The notes under the pieces are model-generated. The model had not been told where the DNA came from and did not search any database. It saw only the letters and a program-made list of their open reading frames with translations. From the NCBI GenBank assembly GCA_963824985.1, contig CAWGRQ010000029.1, positions 1 through 64,000 of the forward strand: 64,000 bases of DNA, given 5' to 3'. Shown here piece after piece: positions 8,594-17,390 of this stretch (position 1 is its first letter; each line of letters begins with the position of its first letter). The stretch is from JAFNAG01 sp963824985. GTDB taxonomy: Bacteria > Acidobacteriota > UBA6911. Both the position numbers and the translations under genes were made by a program.

Positions 8594-9466
8594 TCAGTGT
8601 TTCATCTGCTCGATGAAACTGGCGATGCGATAGTTGTAATAGCCGCTGGCTGCCAGGGCGGCCAGCAGAATCCCGGCAGTCCACAGAGTCGGGATCCAGA
8701 AACCGGTCAACAGCAATGCGAGGAGCATGTCCAACAGCGTATAGCCGAGGAGCAGCCCCAGGTTCCACAGGTTTGAATCGACAGCCGTCAGGCGGCGGAT
8801 CAGCGGGACGGTAATCAGCGGGAGCAGGACGGTGAATACCACCCAGATGAAGATCCTGCGTCCCTTGGAGCTGTCGGCGATGCGCGCGCGCCAATAGGAA
8901 CTCCCGATCCAGCCGCCGCCCATGTCCCGGGAATAGTCGTGGACGAAAACGGCCTGCCCGGAATCGCGTTCCGCCATGCGCAGCTCGATGCGGATGCGCG
9001 CCGCGTCCTGTCGGGCGGTGAATTCGGGGATTTCCCCGAACAGGACCGCGTCGACGCCGAGCTGCCGCGCCGCCGCGACGGCATCGGACAGATGCGAGAT
9101 GGCGCCGCTGTCCTTGCCGAACTCCCGCATCAACCGGCGGAAAAAGGGTTCGTCGATCATGCGGTATTTGCCCGTGGCTTCGATCCGCTGACGCAGCATG
9201 TTCGTGATGTATCCGTCCGTGCTGTCTCCGGCCAGATCGAGGACCGCCAGGCTGCTGATGCCGTTTCTTTGCGGCAGATCTTCGGCCGCCTCCGTGCAGA
9301 TCCGCTCGGCGAGGTTGCGCCGCATGAATCCCAGGCTGTCCTCGATGGGACCGAACATGCGGTAACCCTCGAAGATCATGCCGATACCGATCACGGCGAA
9401 GATGACGGGCCGGATCAGCGCCCGGCCGAACATGGCCCAGAATGGTTCCATTAATGAGTGGTTCAT
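8594..9466 (-). CDS. membrane protein with CsgG/LpoB-like domain
   Basis: About 290 residues. I prefer the ATG at 9466, although the frame is open for ten more codons. An N-terminal hydrophobic helix (PVIFAVIGIGMIFEGY) is followed by a soluble domain of about 140 residues. That domain has the layout of CsgG/LpoB-type proteins: LAVLDLAGDSTDGYITNMLRQRI, then a segment on the state of a regulator (YRMIDEPFFRRLM) and LGVDAVLFGEIPEF. Three hydrophobic helices end the protein. The first gene of the contiguous minus-strand series, it could be the membrane anchor or receptor of the ESCRT-like machinery. Its molecular role is unknown, and the domain assignment is by pattern only. Confidence 0.65.
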   Translation of the reverse strand: MNHSLMEPFWAMFGRALIRPVIFAVIGIGMIFEGYRMFGPIEDSLGFMRRNLAERICTEAAEDLPQRNGISSLAVLDLAGDSTDGYITNMLRQRIEATGKYRMIDEPFFRRLMREFGKDSGAISHLSDAVAAARQLGVDAVLFGEIPEFTARQDAARIRIELRMAERDSGQAVFVHDYSRDMGGGWIGSSYWRARIADSSKGRRIFIWVVFTVLLPLITVPLIRRLTAVDSNLWNLGLLLGYTLLDMLLALLLTGFWIPTLWTAGILLAALAASGYYNYRIASFIEQMKH

Positions 9467-9496
9467 GATTGTCCCGCCCACAGTCCGCCCCGGCAT

Positions 9497-10098
9497 GCGC
9501 GGGGAAGCGATTCAGCAGCGCGGTGCGTCGATGTGGGCTTATTGAGGCTCAATCCGGTTTCAGGCTGCATATGTCGATCCATTAAAAACGCGCGAGATGC
9601 CAGAAACACATTTGATGTCATTACTTATAGGTTCAATACAACCGCAGCGTCAAGGCGAATAATCAATGACGGTAATTATCAGGGGCAGCAAAATAACGGC
9701 AACTGTTTAGCCGATGCTGAACAGCAGAACGCAAAGACGCAAGGCCGCAAGGACGCAAAGGGAATCCTCTCGGTTTGCGGGCGTGGGCGGACTTCGGCCG
9801 CATCCTTGGGCGAGCCGCGCGAGAAAGCGCAATCCTCCTGAATAGCCGCTGCCCGCGCTTTCTCCCGCGACTCGCCCAAGGATGCGCCAGCGCGAAGCGC
9901 TGCGCCCACGCCGGTTGGTCAGCGGCGATCTTTGCGTTCTTGCGCCTTTGCGTCTTTGCGTTTTGCTTCTTCATCCATTCGATTTGGCTAAACAATTCCA
10001 ATCTGTGGAATCCGTGGCTGCTTTTACAAAGGCAAGAATGAAATCGGGCTGAGCTGTAAAGCCGCGAGCGGTGTATGATGGGCCGGGAGGGAACGGTC
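9497..10098. other. intergenic region with foldback element
   Basis: This divergent spacer between the membrane-protein gene and the amidohydrolase gene carries a 290-bp foldback repeat (listed separately) and the end of a CGTGGCTGCTTTTACAAA repeat near 10010. The first 200 bases, next to the ESCRT-like series, are AT-richer than their surroundings and probably hold its promoter. I could not fix -35 and -10 boxes. Confidence 0.5.
9704..9994. repeat. TGTTTAGCC foldback element, copy 1
   Basis: The left end is TGTTTAGCCGATGCTGAACA and the right end TTTGGCTAAACA. The subterminal arms are AACGCAAAGACGCAAGG and its complement TTGCGTCTTTGCG. A nested palindrome of GGCGAGCCGCG and GAAAGCGC type sits in the core. 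No ORF is carried, so this is a non-autonomous, MITE-like element. Confidence 0.85.
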
Positions 10099-11256
10099 AT
10101 GGCAAAGCTCATCAACGTGCACTGTCATCTGCTCAACTACCAGTTCATTTCCCCCGGCTATTTCAAGACCCGCTCGGCCGTGATGGAGTGGATGGTCCGG
10201 CACCGCAGCATGAGGCCGCTGGTCCGGATGCTCTCCGCGGCCATGCCCGGGAGGAAACTCTGCCGGTTGCATGAGGCTTTTGACCTGCTGCAAATGGATA
10301 TCCGGCAGGTGGCTGCCCGGCTGCGGCAGGAAATGGATTCGGTCGGGATCCAGCTTGCCGTTCCTCTGATTATGGACATGGGGCGGAGCACCTACACCGA
10401 GGCGCCGCAGATCCCGTTCCCTTTTCAGCTGAAGCTGATTTCCGAGATCGCGCTCGAGCAGCCCGGGGTGCTCATGCCCTTCGTGATGGTCGATCCGCGG
10501 CGCATAAAAGGCAGCGACCTGTTGATCCGCTGTCTCGAGGAAATGGGATTTCTCGGGGTAAAGTTTTATCCCGCCCTTGGTTACCATCCGGACCCGGATT
10601 CAGTTTACAACGACCCGCAGACCAACGATGAACTGCGCAAGATTTATGAATACTGTGAAAGCAATTCGATTCCGATGACCGCCCACTGTTCTCCGGGGGG
10701 CGCCTACAGCAACGACATCCTGAAGGAAAAAACCGTCCGCGCCGAGCTCACCAGGCCGCAAAGCTGGGCAGGGGTGTTGCAAAAGTACCCCAAGCTCCAG
10801 CTGAACCTGGCGCATTTCGGGCAGGATCTCATGGCAATCAAGGATCCGAATTCGTGGTCGCGCGCCATTCGAGACCTGATCGGAAGCTATCCCGGCGTCT
10901 ACACCGATGTCGCGTACAACAAGCACGCTCTGGTCGCCCAGAGTAGCGGAAAGTATTTCGAGGTTCTTGCCCATCTCATCGACAAGGACCGGATTCTGAA
11001 GGACAGGATCCTTTTCGGCACGGACTGGTGCATGACCCGCCACACCTGGACCGAGAAGGAGTATGTAACTCCGTTCCTGAAGCTGGGGGAGGAGCGGCTG
11101 AACCGGATCGGATTTGAAAACTCCCTCGATTTTCTCTTTCCGGGGCGGCGATTCCCCGCCCGGTTGGGGAATTTCCTGAACGCCAACGGCCGGCGGGCTT
11201 CGGAGATGCCGAAGTGGCTGCTGGCGAATCTGATCGTCGATCGCGCCGCCGGCTAG
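10099..11256 (+). CDS. amidohydrolase-family metal-dependent hydrolase
   Basis: A 385-residue TIM-barrel hydrolase of the amidohydrolase-2 type (family of decarboxylases and lactonases). The N-terminal metal site NVHCHL is at residue 5-10, and further motifs include GFLGVKFYPALGYHP, MTAHCSPGGA, LNLAHFGQD and the C-terminal LFGTDWC. These fit the His/Asp metal ligands. The start is the ATG with GGGAGGG eight bases upstream, not an earlier in-frame codon. It is the only plus-strand gene inside the first 17 kb and probably does not belong to the flanking ESCRT-like series. The substrate cannot be told from sequence. Confidence 0.8.
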   Translation: MAKLINVHCHLLNYQFISPGYFKTRSAVMEWMVRHRSMRPLVRMLSAAMPGRKLCRLHEAFDLLQMDIRQVAARLRQEMDSVGIQLAVPLIMDMGRSTYTEAPQIPFPFQLKLISEIALEQPGVLMPFVMVDPRRIKGSDLLIRCLEEMGFLGVKFYPALGYHPDPDSVYNDPQTNDELRKIYEYCESNSIPMTAHCSPGGAYSNDILKEKTVRAELTRPQSWAGVLQKYPKLQLNLAHFGQDLMAIKDPNSWSRAIRDLIGSYPGVYTDVAYNKHALVAQSSGKYFEVLAHLIDKDRILKDRILFGTDWCMTRHTWTEKEYVTPFLKLGEERLNRIGFENSLDFLFPGRRFPARLGNFLNANGRRASEMPKWLLANLIVDRAAG

Positions 11257-11267
11257 CCTTTTGGGGA

Positions 11268-11333
11268 CACAGATGCACACGGAGGAGTACGGATTTGATC
11301 CGCGTTCATCCGCGTCCTGAGGATCGCAGCCCG
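11268..11333. repeat. GCGGATGAACGCGG-type hairpin
   Basis: Just after the amidohydrolase stop, GGACACAGATGCACACGG faces CGCGTTCATCCGCGTCC around a GGATTTGATCCG centre. It could serve as a transcription terminator. Confidence 0.6.
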
Positions 11334-11361
11334 GAAAAGGGTTGTGCGGAAATTCGGTAAT

Positions 11362-11555
11362 TGTTTAGCCAAAAATAATGGAAGAAGAAATAAAACGCAA
11401 AGACGCAAAGGCGCAAGGACGCAAAGATCGCCGCTGACCAACAGGCGTGGGCGCAGCGCTTCGCGCTGGCGCATCCTTGGACGAACCGAAAGGGCCCCTT
11501 TGCGGCCTTGTGCCTTTGCGTCTTTGCGTTCTGCTGTTAAGCATCGGCTAAACAG
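11362..11555. repeat. TGTTTAGCC foldback element, copy 2
   Basis: It has TGTTTAGCC and GGCTAAACA ends with CGCAAAGACGCAAAGG arms. It is shorter than copy 1 because half of the inner palindrome is missing. It lies between convergent genes. Confidence 0.85.
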
Positions 11556-11581
11556 TTACGAAATTCGGAATGTCTGCTCGT

Positions 11582-12313
11582 TTATAGCCACTGCAGGCCG
11601 GTGGCTTCTGCGATCAAGCTGGCGAGTTGGGAGTAGCCGGGGAGGCGATCGGTGAAATCGATCCTGGTCTGTCGGGAATAGATCGTATACGTCGTGCTGA
11701 GCCGGCCGAACATCGGGAATTCATTCTTGCGGACCATCAGGGCGACGATCTCTTCCCAGGGGAACTGGTTGGAGAGGAAATAGAGACGAGCTGTGACCCC
11801 CTGGTGGTCGATCTTCACGAACATACTCAACTGGCGCACCGGAAACCATATGGCTATCAGACCTCCAATCATCGGAGGCAACCCGACCATAATGCGGTTT
11901 GAATTCGATCCGGGGAATCTCCAGGCGACGATCAACCCGAGTGCGAGGAGCGACAGGCCGAGCAGGATGCACAGCACGGTGGCTGCCAATTGACCGGCCG
12001 ACTTGTTCGCGTAGGAGAAAACCCGCTCGGTGACCGGGAACAGCGGGCCCGCGCGACCGGTGCCTTCCTGCGCCTGAAGGCGCAGCCGGGAAGCTGCCGG
12101 ATGGGTGCCGATCAGGCCGGTCACCAGAAGAGTCCCCGCGACCAGGAAGACCAGGAAAGCGAGTAGGTTGAAAATGCTGAATCGTTCCGCCGGCGGCGCC
12201 AGGATCAGCGTTATCAGCGCGTTGATCAGCATCAGTGCGCCGAGGATCCGGGGAAGGTGGTGTCTCACGGCCTGGCCCCTCTCTAGTTCGACTGCTGTAT
12301 CCATGAAAGACAT
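11582..12313 (-). CDS. membrane protein with C-terminal PH-like region
   Basis: A 243-residue membrane protein. Two hydrophobic helices lie near residues 22-68 (GALMLINALITLIL, LLAFLVFLVAGTLLVTGL), and another pair near 110-158. A soluble C-terminal part of about 75 residues (VKIDHQGVTARLYFLSNQFPWEEIVAL onward) resembles bacterial PH-type domains. No enzyme motif is seen. It is on the same strand as the ESCRT-like series and the FHA protein, but the amidohydrolase gene and a repeat lie between it and the main cluster. Membership in the system is therefore possible, not shown. Confidence 0.6.
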   Translation of the reverse strand: MSFMDTAVELERGQAVRHHLPRILGALMLINALITLILAPPAERFSIFNLLAFLVFLVAGTLLVTGLIGTHPAASRLRLQAQEGTGRAGPLFPVTERVFSYANKSAGQLAATVLCILLGLSLLALGLIVAWRFPGSNSNRIMVGLPPMIGGLIAIWFPVRQLSMFVKIDHQGVTARLYFLSNQFPWEEIVALMVRKNEFPMFGRLSTTYTIYSRQTRIDFTDRLPGYSQLASLIAEATGLQWL

Positions 12314-12316
12314 TTA

Positions 12317-12364
12317 AGGACGCGGATGAACGCGGATTGGATCCGTGTTCGTCCGCGTCCTGAA
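12317..12364. repeat. GCGGATGAACGCGG-type hairpin
   Basis: AGGACGCGGATGAACGCGGA faces GTTCGTCCGCGTCCT around a GGATCC-like centre. It sits right before the start of the membrane-protein gene and after the FHA gene on the same strand, so it may end the upstream transcript. Confidence 0.7.
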
Positions 12365-12406
12365 ACCCGCCGGTCAAGGGCGAACCCCGGTTGGGCATCG
12401 CACGGG

Positions 12407-13747
12407 TTAGAGCAGCCTCCACATGAACCGGAGCGGGCCGAACGCAATTTCGGTATCGGCGCCCAGGCAGGCGATTTTGCCGGCCGGCAGGTTTGCGTTC
12501 CCGACCACGATATCGGAAGTGGCGCCGAGCGATTCGAGGTAGTAGCGGCCGTTCCAGAAGGCCAGGCGGGCGCGCGGGATCACGGGGGCGCCCATATGCA
12601 GCGAAGCCGCGGCTCCGGCATCCCAGCCGATCTCGGCCTTGCGCAGCAGCCAGAGATACTCTTCCTCGGACCCATTAGTCGGGCGGGTGAAGGTGATCAG
12701 GTCCCAGCGGGCGACTTCGAAGGGATCGGGTCCGGGATCGGACATCACGAGCTCCTGCCAGGAACGCTGCCACTGCTGGTTTTCGGCGCGCGGCAGGCAC
12801 AGGATCTTCAATGCCAGCTCGCACGGGCCGATCTTGAGGTCGGCGGTTCCGGCCAGCGGGATCTGCTCGCCTTCGCGCGCGAGCCGCTGATTCACCGACA
12901 TGAGCGCGCGTCCGCGCGGCGACATCCCCAGCGTGCACTCCCCCTGTTGACAGCGGATCACGAATTGCTCTCCGCTGATGGTCTTGCTGCGCGGATCGTT
13001 GAAAAAATCGGGAAGAAACCGCAGGACGGCATCGCTCCTCTGCGGTTCGCGGCCGAAAACGACCTCGGGCATCGAATAGATGAATACCCGCCGGGGCGCC
13101 TCGGTGTCGAGTGACTCCATCAGGGCACGCGCCGTGCGCGGCGGCATTTGACCCGATGCGGGCGTAAGAATCTGGCGCAGGGCGGCGCGCCGGCCGGTGG
13201 TCTCATGCTCGTCAAAATCGAGATCGACCCGCATCCAGAACGGTTCCTTGCGTTCCATGCGCTCGTGCAGGCGTTCTTCGCTGATTGCCCCCTTGCCGGC
13301 GCCGGCGAGAATCCCGCTGAGATCATTCCCCATGAACTTCTGGACATCGTTGAATTCTATATTGAAACTGGTGTGGGAGGCGGTCCCTTCATTTTTGGAG
13401 GAGATCGTGACGCTCGTCTGGCCGCGGAATACGGAGGGGACCCGGTTTTCATCCTCGAGCCGGATTTCGATTTCCAGCAAAGCCTCGCCGCCGCGGGCCG
13501 GCTCGAACTGGAACGACGGCTTCTTCTCCGCGGAGGAGGTGAGGTTCTTCATGGAGTATGACTTCCGGGTCGACTTCTCGCAGGGACAATCGACGATCAG
13601 GTCCAGGGTCTTGAGCGGACGATTGCTCTGATTCCGAACCCTGAACTCGATCACCCCCATCTCTTCCGCCTTGTAGCGGTGATTGATGTTTATTTCCAGC
13701 GCTACGGCCGCCTCCGGCTCACCCGAGGATCGATTGGCTTCCATCAT
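12407..13747 (-). CDS. FHA-domain protein with N-terminal Ig-like domain
   Basis: A 446-residue soluble protein. Residues 15-130 are beta-rich (VALEININHRYKAEEMGVIEF, then VRNQSNRPLKTLDLIVDC) and look like a CARDB or Ig-like fold. Around 240-325 VFGREPQRSD, then PRSKTISGEQFVIR, shows the Gly-Arg, Arg-Ser and Ser-Gly-Glu pattern of a forkhead-associated domain, which binds phosphothreonine. A second half-domain of similar type ends the protein (ARLAFWNGRYYLESL, IAFGPLRFMWRLL). No kinase is visible in the window. The gene starts the minus-strand block that leads to the ESCRT-like locus and may provide phospho-dependent recruitment. That link is inference. Confidence 0.65.
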   Translation of the reverse strand: MMEANRSSGEPEAAVALEININHRYKAEEMGVIEFRVRNQSNRPLKTLDLIVDCPCEKSTRKSYSMKNLTSSAEKKPSFQFEPARGGEALLEIEIRLEDENRVPSVFRGQTSVTISSKNEGTASHTSFNIEFNDVQKFMGNDLSGILAGAGKGAISEERLHERMERKEPFWMRVDLDFDEHETTGRRAALRQILTPASGQMPPRTARALMESLDTEAPRRVFIYSMPEVVFGREPQRSDAVLRFLPDFFNDPRSKTISGEQFVIRCQQGECTLGMSPRGRALMSVNQRLAREGEQIPLAGTADLKIGPCELALKILCLPRAENQQWQRSWQELVMSDPGPDPFEVARWDLITFTRPTNGSEEEYLWLLRKAEIGWDAGAAASLHMGAPVIPRARLAFWNGRYYLESLGATSDIVVGNANLPAGKIACLGADTEIAFGPLRFMWRLL

Positions 13748-13796
13748 GATCGTTGTCTCCGTCCACGGCCCCTGAACCCGCTTTATTCCTGAAGAT

Positions 13797-13846
13797 CAGG
13801 ACGCGGATGAACGCGGAACCAGCTCCGTGTTCTTCCTTGTCCCAAA
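13797..13846. repeat. degenerate GCGGATGAACGCGG-type hairpin
   Basis: It contains CAGGACGCGGATGAACGCGG with a diverged right arm (CCGTGTTCTTCCTTGTCC). It lies between the peptidase stop and the FHA gene start on the same strand. Confidence 0.55.
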
Positions 13847-13868
13847 AGCTCTCCGCACAGGCTGATTC

Positions 13869-16208
13869 CTATTTAGCCGGCGCCAGCAGGCGTTCCGGGC
13901 GCATGACCAGATTCTCGATGAAAAACTCCATCATGCGCTGGTTGTTAACTCCGCTATGCCCCTGATCGGGGCCGACCTGCACTTCGAAGCTTTTGCCGGC
14001 CTGCTGCAGCGCTCTGATGAGCTGCATCGAGTTGTTGGGGTGCACGTTGTTATCGGCCGTCCCGTAGTAGAGCAGCAGCCGCCCGCGCAGGTTTTTGGCA
14101 AAATTCACCGCGTTGCCCGCCTCATATCCTTCCTTGTTCTCTTCGGGGATCCACATGTACCGTTCGGTGTAGATCGAATCGTAGTTGTACCAGGAGGTGG
14201 GTGGGGATGATGCGGCTGCAGCCGTAAACACGTCCGGATGGCGCAGGATTTCGAGAGCCGCGGTGTAGCCGCCGTACGATGTGCCGTAAATGCCGATGCG
14301 GGTCTTGTCGAAATAGGGCCGGTCCCAGAGGGCCTTGATCCCCTCGGCCATGTCATCCATTTCGGTGACCCCCAGTTTCAGGTAGATCGAGTCCAGGATT
14401 TTCCTGCCCATCCCGGGAACGGCGCGCGAGGAGAGGTTGACGACCAGGAATCCGTACTCGGTCGTGGCGCTCGGCATGGTGAAGTTCTCCGTCGGCACGT
14501 TGCTGCCGGAAGCGGGTCCTCCGTAAACGGGCATCAGGGTCGGGTATTTTTTGGCGGGATCGAAAGTCGAAGGGAACGCGATCGTCCCATAGAGGGTGGT
14601 CTGCCCGTCGGCGGCCTTGTAGGTGAACATCTCGACCTTCCTGAGGCCGAGCTGTTCGAACTTCGAGGTGTCGGATTTTGCGAGCTGGGCCAGAACCTTG
14701 CCGCCGGCATCGAGGAGCTGGGTGGCAGCCGGCTGATCGTGGGTCTGATACACATCCACGATGAATCTGTTGTCCGAAGAGATGCCGCACCCGCCGCCAC
14801 CGGGCGCGCCACCGGGAGCGCCTCCGCCACGGCCCCCGCCACCGGCCGCCTGGTTACAGTTGCCGATGCTGTGGTTGAATCGCGGATCGGTCAGGCGTAC
14901 ATCTCCCCTGCCGTCGAGGCCGACGCTATGAAGCTGCATCTTCATGTAGTTGTCGCCGTCGCGCGCCATGTAATACATGATGCCGGCGGCCTCATCGACC
15001 TTGATGATGTTCCCGGCCTCGAACGTGGTGTGATTGGTCAGGGTGGCGTGCAGCCTGCCGCTCAGGTCGTAGAGATAGTAGTTGCGCCAGCCGTTCCGCT
15101 CCGAGCTCCAGATGAAACGATTGTTATCTTTAAGATACTGCATGGAGGGGCGGTTATCGGTCCAGCCGGTCGGCCACTCTTCGCGGATGATCACGCGGCA
15201 TGAACCGGTGGCCGGGTTGCACGCTGCGAATTCCATGATCTGCTGGCGCCGGTTGGTGCGATTCATCAGAAGCTCTTTGCCGTCGGGGGACCAGCGGATG
15301 TTGTACACGTAATGTCCGACCACGTCGTTGGTAAAGGGTTTGCCGGTGCGCACGTCGATCCTGGTAAGCTTCCCGGCGGTGGCGTCATAGACCAGAACGT
15401 CGGCGATCGGGTTGGGGGCGCCGGGCTTCGGGTAGGCTTCGACATCCATGGTGTCCTGCACCTGGGTCTGGTTCATCTGGAGGTAGAAATCCATGACCTT
15501 GCCTTCATCGAATCGGTAGAAACCGACCTGCGTGCTGTTGGGAGCCCACCAGATGGCGGTGGTCTGCCCGAGTTCCTCGCCGTAGACCCAGCTGCCGGTG
15601 CCGTACTTGGTCCGGTCCTTCAAGCTGCCGTCGGTCGTGACCGCGCGTTCGCCGCTGCCGTCGAAATTGGCGACCCACATGTTGCGGTTCCGATAAAAGG
15701 CCTTCAGCTTGCCATCCGGTGAGACCACGCAGTTGACCTGGCGTCCGCGAGCGGCGGAGGCGGAAGGGCAACCTTCCACGGGGGTCAGGGGCATTTCGGT
15801 CTGTGCCTGCTCCATGCCCCCGCGCGCCGCGGGAGGCGCCTGGCCTCTCGCCTGCTGGCCTCGTCCCTGGCCCGCGGCGGGCGGAGTGCCGCGGCCGCCC
15901 CTCCCCTGGCCGCCGGCCGGTGGTGCCGGAGCGTCCCCGGTTTCGGTCGCCTTGAGGGTGGCCAGATCGAATTGATGGGCCTTTCCCCCGTGCGTGAAGG
16001 TGAAGGACTTGCCGTCGTTCGTCCAGGCCACGTTAAGGGCGCCCGAGACGACGGAAGGGTTGATGAGCGGCTGCATTTTCGTGTATTGAGCGTATCCGGG
16101 CATTTCCCTGATGCGATCCTGGGCCGTGGTGATGGTGATTAACCCGGCCAGGGCGATGATGGCGATCATCGCGACCGCGACAGGCATGCTCGACGTGCGA
16201 ATCTTCAT
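13869..16208 (-). CDS. exported dipeptidyl-peptidase IV-like S9 peptidase
   Basis: A 779-residue serine peptidase that should remove dipeptides from peptide N-termini outside the cytoplasm. An N-terminal signal sequence (AVAMIAIIALAGLITITTA) leads into a beta-propeller. Near residues 95-135 a Gly/Arg/Pro/Ala-rich insert interrupts the propeller, and a second Gly-rich insert lies near 460-475. The C-terminal alpha/beta-hydrolase domain has Ser644 in GTSYGGY, Asp719 in YYGTADNN and His751 in DQGHSG. Length and motifs fit the S9B subfamily. The Gly-rich inserts are common in acidobacterial peptidases and occur again in the M14 peptidase near 19500. The gene is flanked by hairpin repeats and appears monocistronic. 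Confidence 0.9.
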   Translation of the reverse strand: MKIRTSSMPVAVAMIAIIALAGLITITTAQDRIREMPGYAQYTKMQPLINPSVVSGALNVAWTNDGKSFTFTHGGKAHQFDLATLKATETGDAPAPPAGGQGRGGRGTPPAAGQGRGQQARGQAPPAARGGMEQAQTEMPLTPVEGCPSASAARGRQVNCVVSPDGKLKAFYRNRNMWVANFDGSGERAVTTDGSLKDRTKYGTGSWVYGEELGQTTAIWWAPNSTQVGFYRFDEGKVMDFYLQMNQTQVQDTMDVEAYPKPGAPNPIADVLVYDATAGKLTRIDVRTGKPFTNDVVGHYVYNIRWSPDGKELLMNRTNRRQQIMEFAACNPATGSCRVIIREEWPTGWTDNRPSMQYLKDNNRFIWSSERNGWRNYYLYDLSGRLHATLTNHTTFEAGNIIKVDEAAGIMYYMARDGDNYMKMQLHSVGLDGRGDVRLTDPRFNHSIGNCNQAAGGGGRGGGAPGGAPGGGGCGISSDNRFIVDVYQTHDQPAATQLLDAGGKVLAQLAKSDTSKFEQLGLRKVEMFTYKAADGQTTLYGTIAFPSTFDPAKKYPTLMPVYGGPASGSNVPTENFTMPSATTEYGFLVVNLSSRAVPGMGRKILDSIYLKLGVTEMDDMAEGIKALWDRPYFDKTRIGIYGTSYGGYTAALEILRHPDVFTAAAASSPPTSWYNYDSIYTERYMWIPEENKEGYEAGNAVNFAKNLRGRLLLYYGTADNNVHPNNSMQLIRALQQAGKSFEVQVGPDQGHSGVNNQRMMEFFIENLVMRPERLLAPAK

Positions 16209-16257
16209 GAAAGTCTCCTCCGGAGGCAGTTACGACGCGCCAGTATATCATCGGGGG

Positions 16258-16343
16258 CCAAAAAGGGGACATTCCGAATTTCCGCTTTGTACTGAGTCCT
16301 GATCCCGGCTGAGTGGAAATTCAGGATGTCCCCTTTTTGGCTT
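16258..16343. repeat. perfect-armed hairpin between minus-strand genes
   Basis: CCAAAAAGGGGACATTC on the left pairs with a right arm ending ATGTCCCCTTTTTGG. Inner arms GAATTTCC and GGAAATTC surround a 30-base loop. It may act as a terminator for the hydrolase gene upstream or be a palindromic mobile repeat. Confidence 0.75.
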
Positions 16344-16353
16344 GCCGGGGGGG

Positions 16354-17046
16354 TCAGCCGAGGCGGTGTTCGCCGCCGGGTGGGATGGCGAGCGCCTTGC
16401 GGCCCGCGGCTTCAACCTTGCGCACGAATTCCATGGGATCGGCCTTGATCATGTCGAAGGTGTTGTAATGCATTGGGATGTTGAGGCCGGCATTAAGGAA
16501 GGCGGTGGCGCGTACGGCGTCGTCGATGCCCATGGTGAAGTTGTCGCCGATGGGGAGCAGGGCGACATCGAGCGGTCCCCAGGCGTCACCGATCAGCTGC
16601 ATGTCGAGAAAGAGCCCGGTGTCTCCTGAGTGGTAGACCTTTTTCCCGCCCATGGTCAATACGATGCCGACCGGGTTGCCGAGCGCTTCGCCGTTGGGGC
16701 CGGTGGAGCCATGGTGCGCGATCGTCAGCTTGACGTGTCCGAAAGGAAACTCATGGCCCCCGCCGATGTGCATCGGATGTCCCGGGCAGCCCAGGTTGCC
16801 GAGATAATTGACGATCTCATAGTTGGAGACGATGATGGCTCCGGTGCGGCGGGCAATGGCCGCAGCGTCCCCGACGTGATCTCCGTGACCGTGAGTCACG
16901 ATGATGGCATCGAGCGCGGTGAAGATATCAGCCTTTACATCCGCCAGCGGGTTGCCGCTCAGGAACGGATCGATCAGCACGCGGTGTTTCCGGTCGTAAA
17001 ACTCCCAGCAGTCATGGCCATGATAGCGCAATGTAAGCATAGTCAA
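16354..17046 (-). CDS. metallo-beta-lactamase-fold hydrolase (UPF0173 type)
   Basis: A 230-residue metal-dependent hydrolase. The zinc-binding signature THGHGDHVGDA is at residues 51-61. Further ligand regions are LTIAHHGSTGP, YHSGDTGLF and the C-terminal MHYNTFDMIK. Length and motif order match the UPF0173/UlaG-like group, whose members are cytoplasmic and mostly uncharacterised. It starts at the ATG with GGAGGAATT upstream. No partner gene is evident. Confidence 0.88.
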   Translation of the reverse strand: MTMLTLRYHGHDCWEFYDRKHRVLIDPFLSGNPLADVKADIFTALDAIIVTHGHGDHVGDAAAIARRTGAIIVSNYEIVNYLGNLGCPGHPMHIGGGHEFPFGHVKLTIAHHGSTGPNGEALGNPVGIVLTMGGKKVYHSGDTGLFLDMQLIGDAWGPLDVALLPIGDNFTMGIDDAVRATAFLNAGLNIPMHYNTFDMIKADPMEFVRKVEAAGRKALAIPPGGEHRLG

Positions 17047-17093
17047 TTCCTCCCGGGAGCATTATATTCGGTTCGCTGGCGGGCGCAAAAAGC

Positions 17094-17305
17094 TTTCAGG
17101 ACGCGGATCTGATCCGGGTTGATCGGGGTCCCGCTCGGTCTTCGCGGTCCTCTTTTGCCCGTGCCGACATTATCCTTGCCCATCGGGCCCGCCAAAGCCC
17201 TGCACGCGGATTGGCTCGGGCCCCTTCCCCGTACACCCGCCAATAACCAATAGCCAATAACCAATAGCCAACAACCAATAACCAACAGCCAAAAGCCAAA
17301 CAAAA
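17094..17305. repeat. hairpin remnant plus 7-bp tandem repeat
   Basis: Positions 17094-17230 hold diverged pieces of the ACGCGGAT hairpin family (TCAGGACGCGGATCTGATCC, later AAAGCCCTGCACGCGGAT). Positions 17240-17305 are a tandem of the heptamers AACCAAT / AGCCAAT / AGCCAAC, about nine units. No gene is present. Confidence 0.7.
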
Positions 17306-17390
17306 ACCGACACAGCACTTGAAAAGGGCCCGGGACGGTGAGAGGATAGCCGCTGTCGGAACTATGAAATCCCATTTCAAGGAGTTGGCA

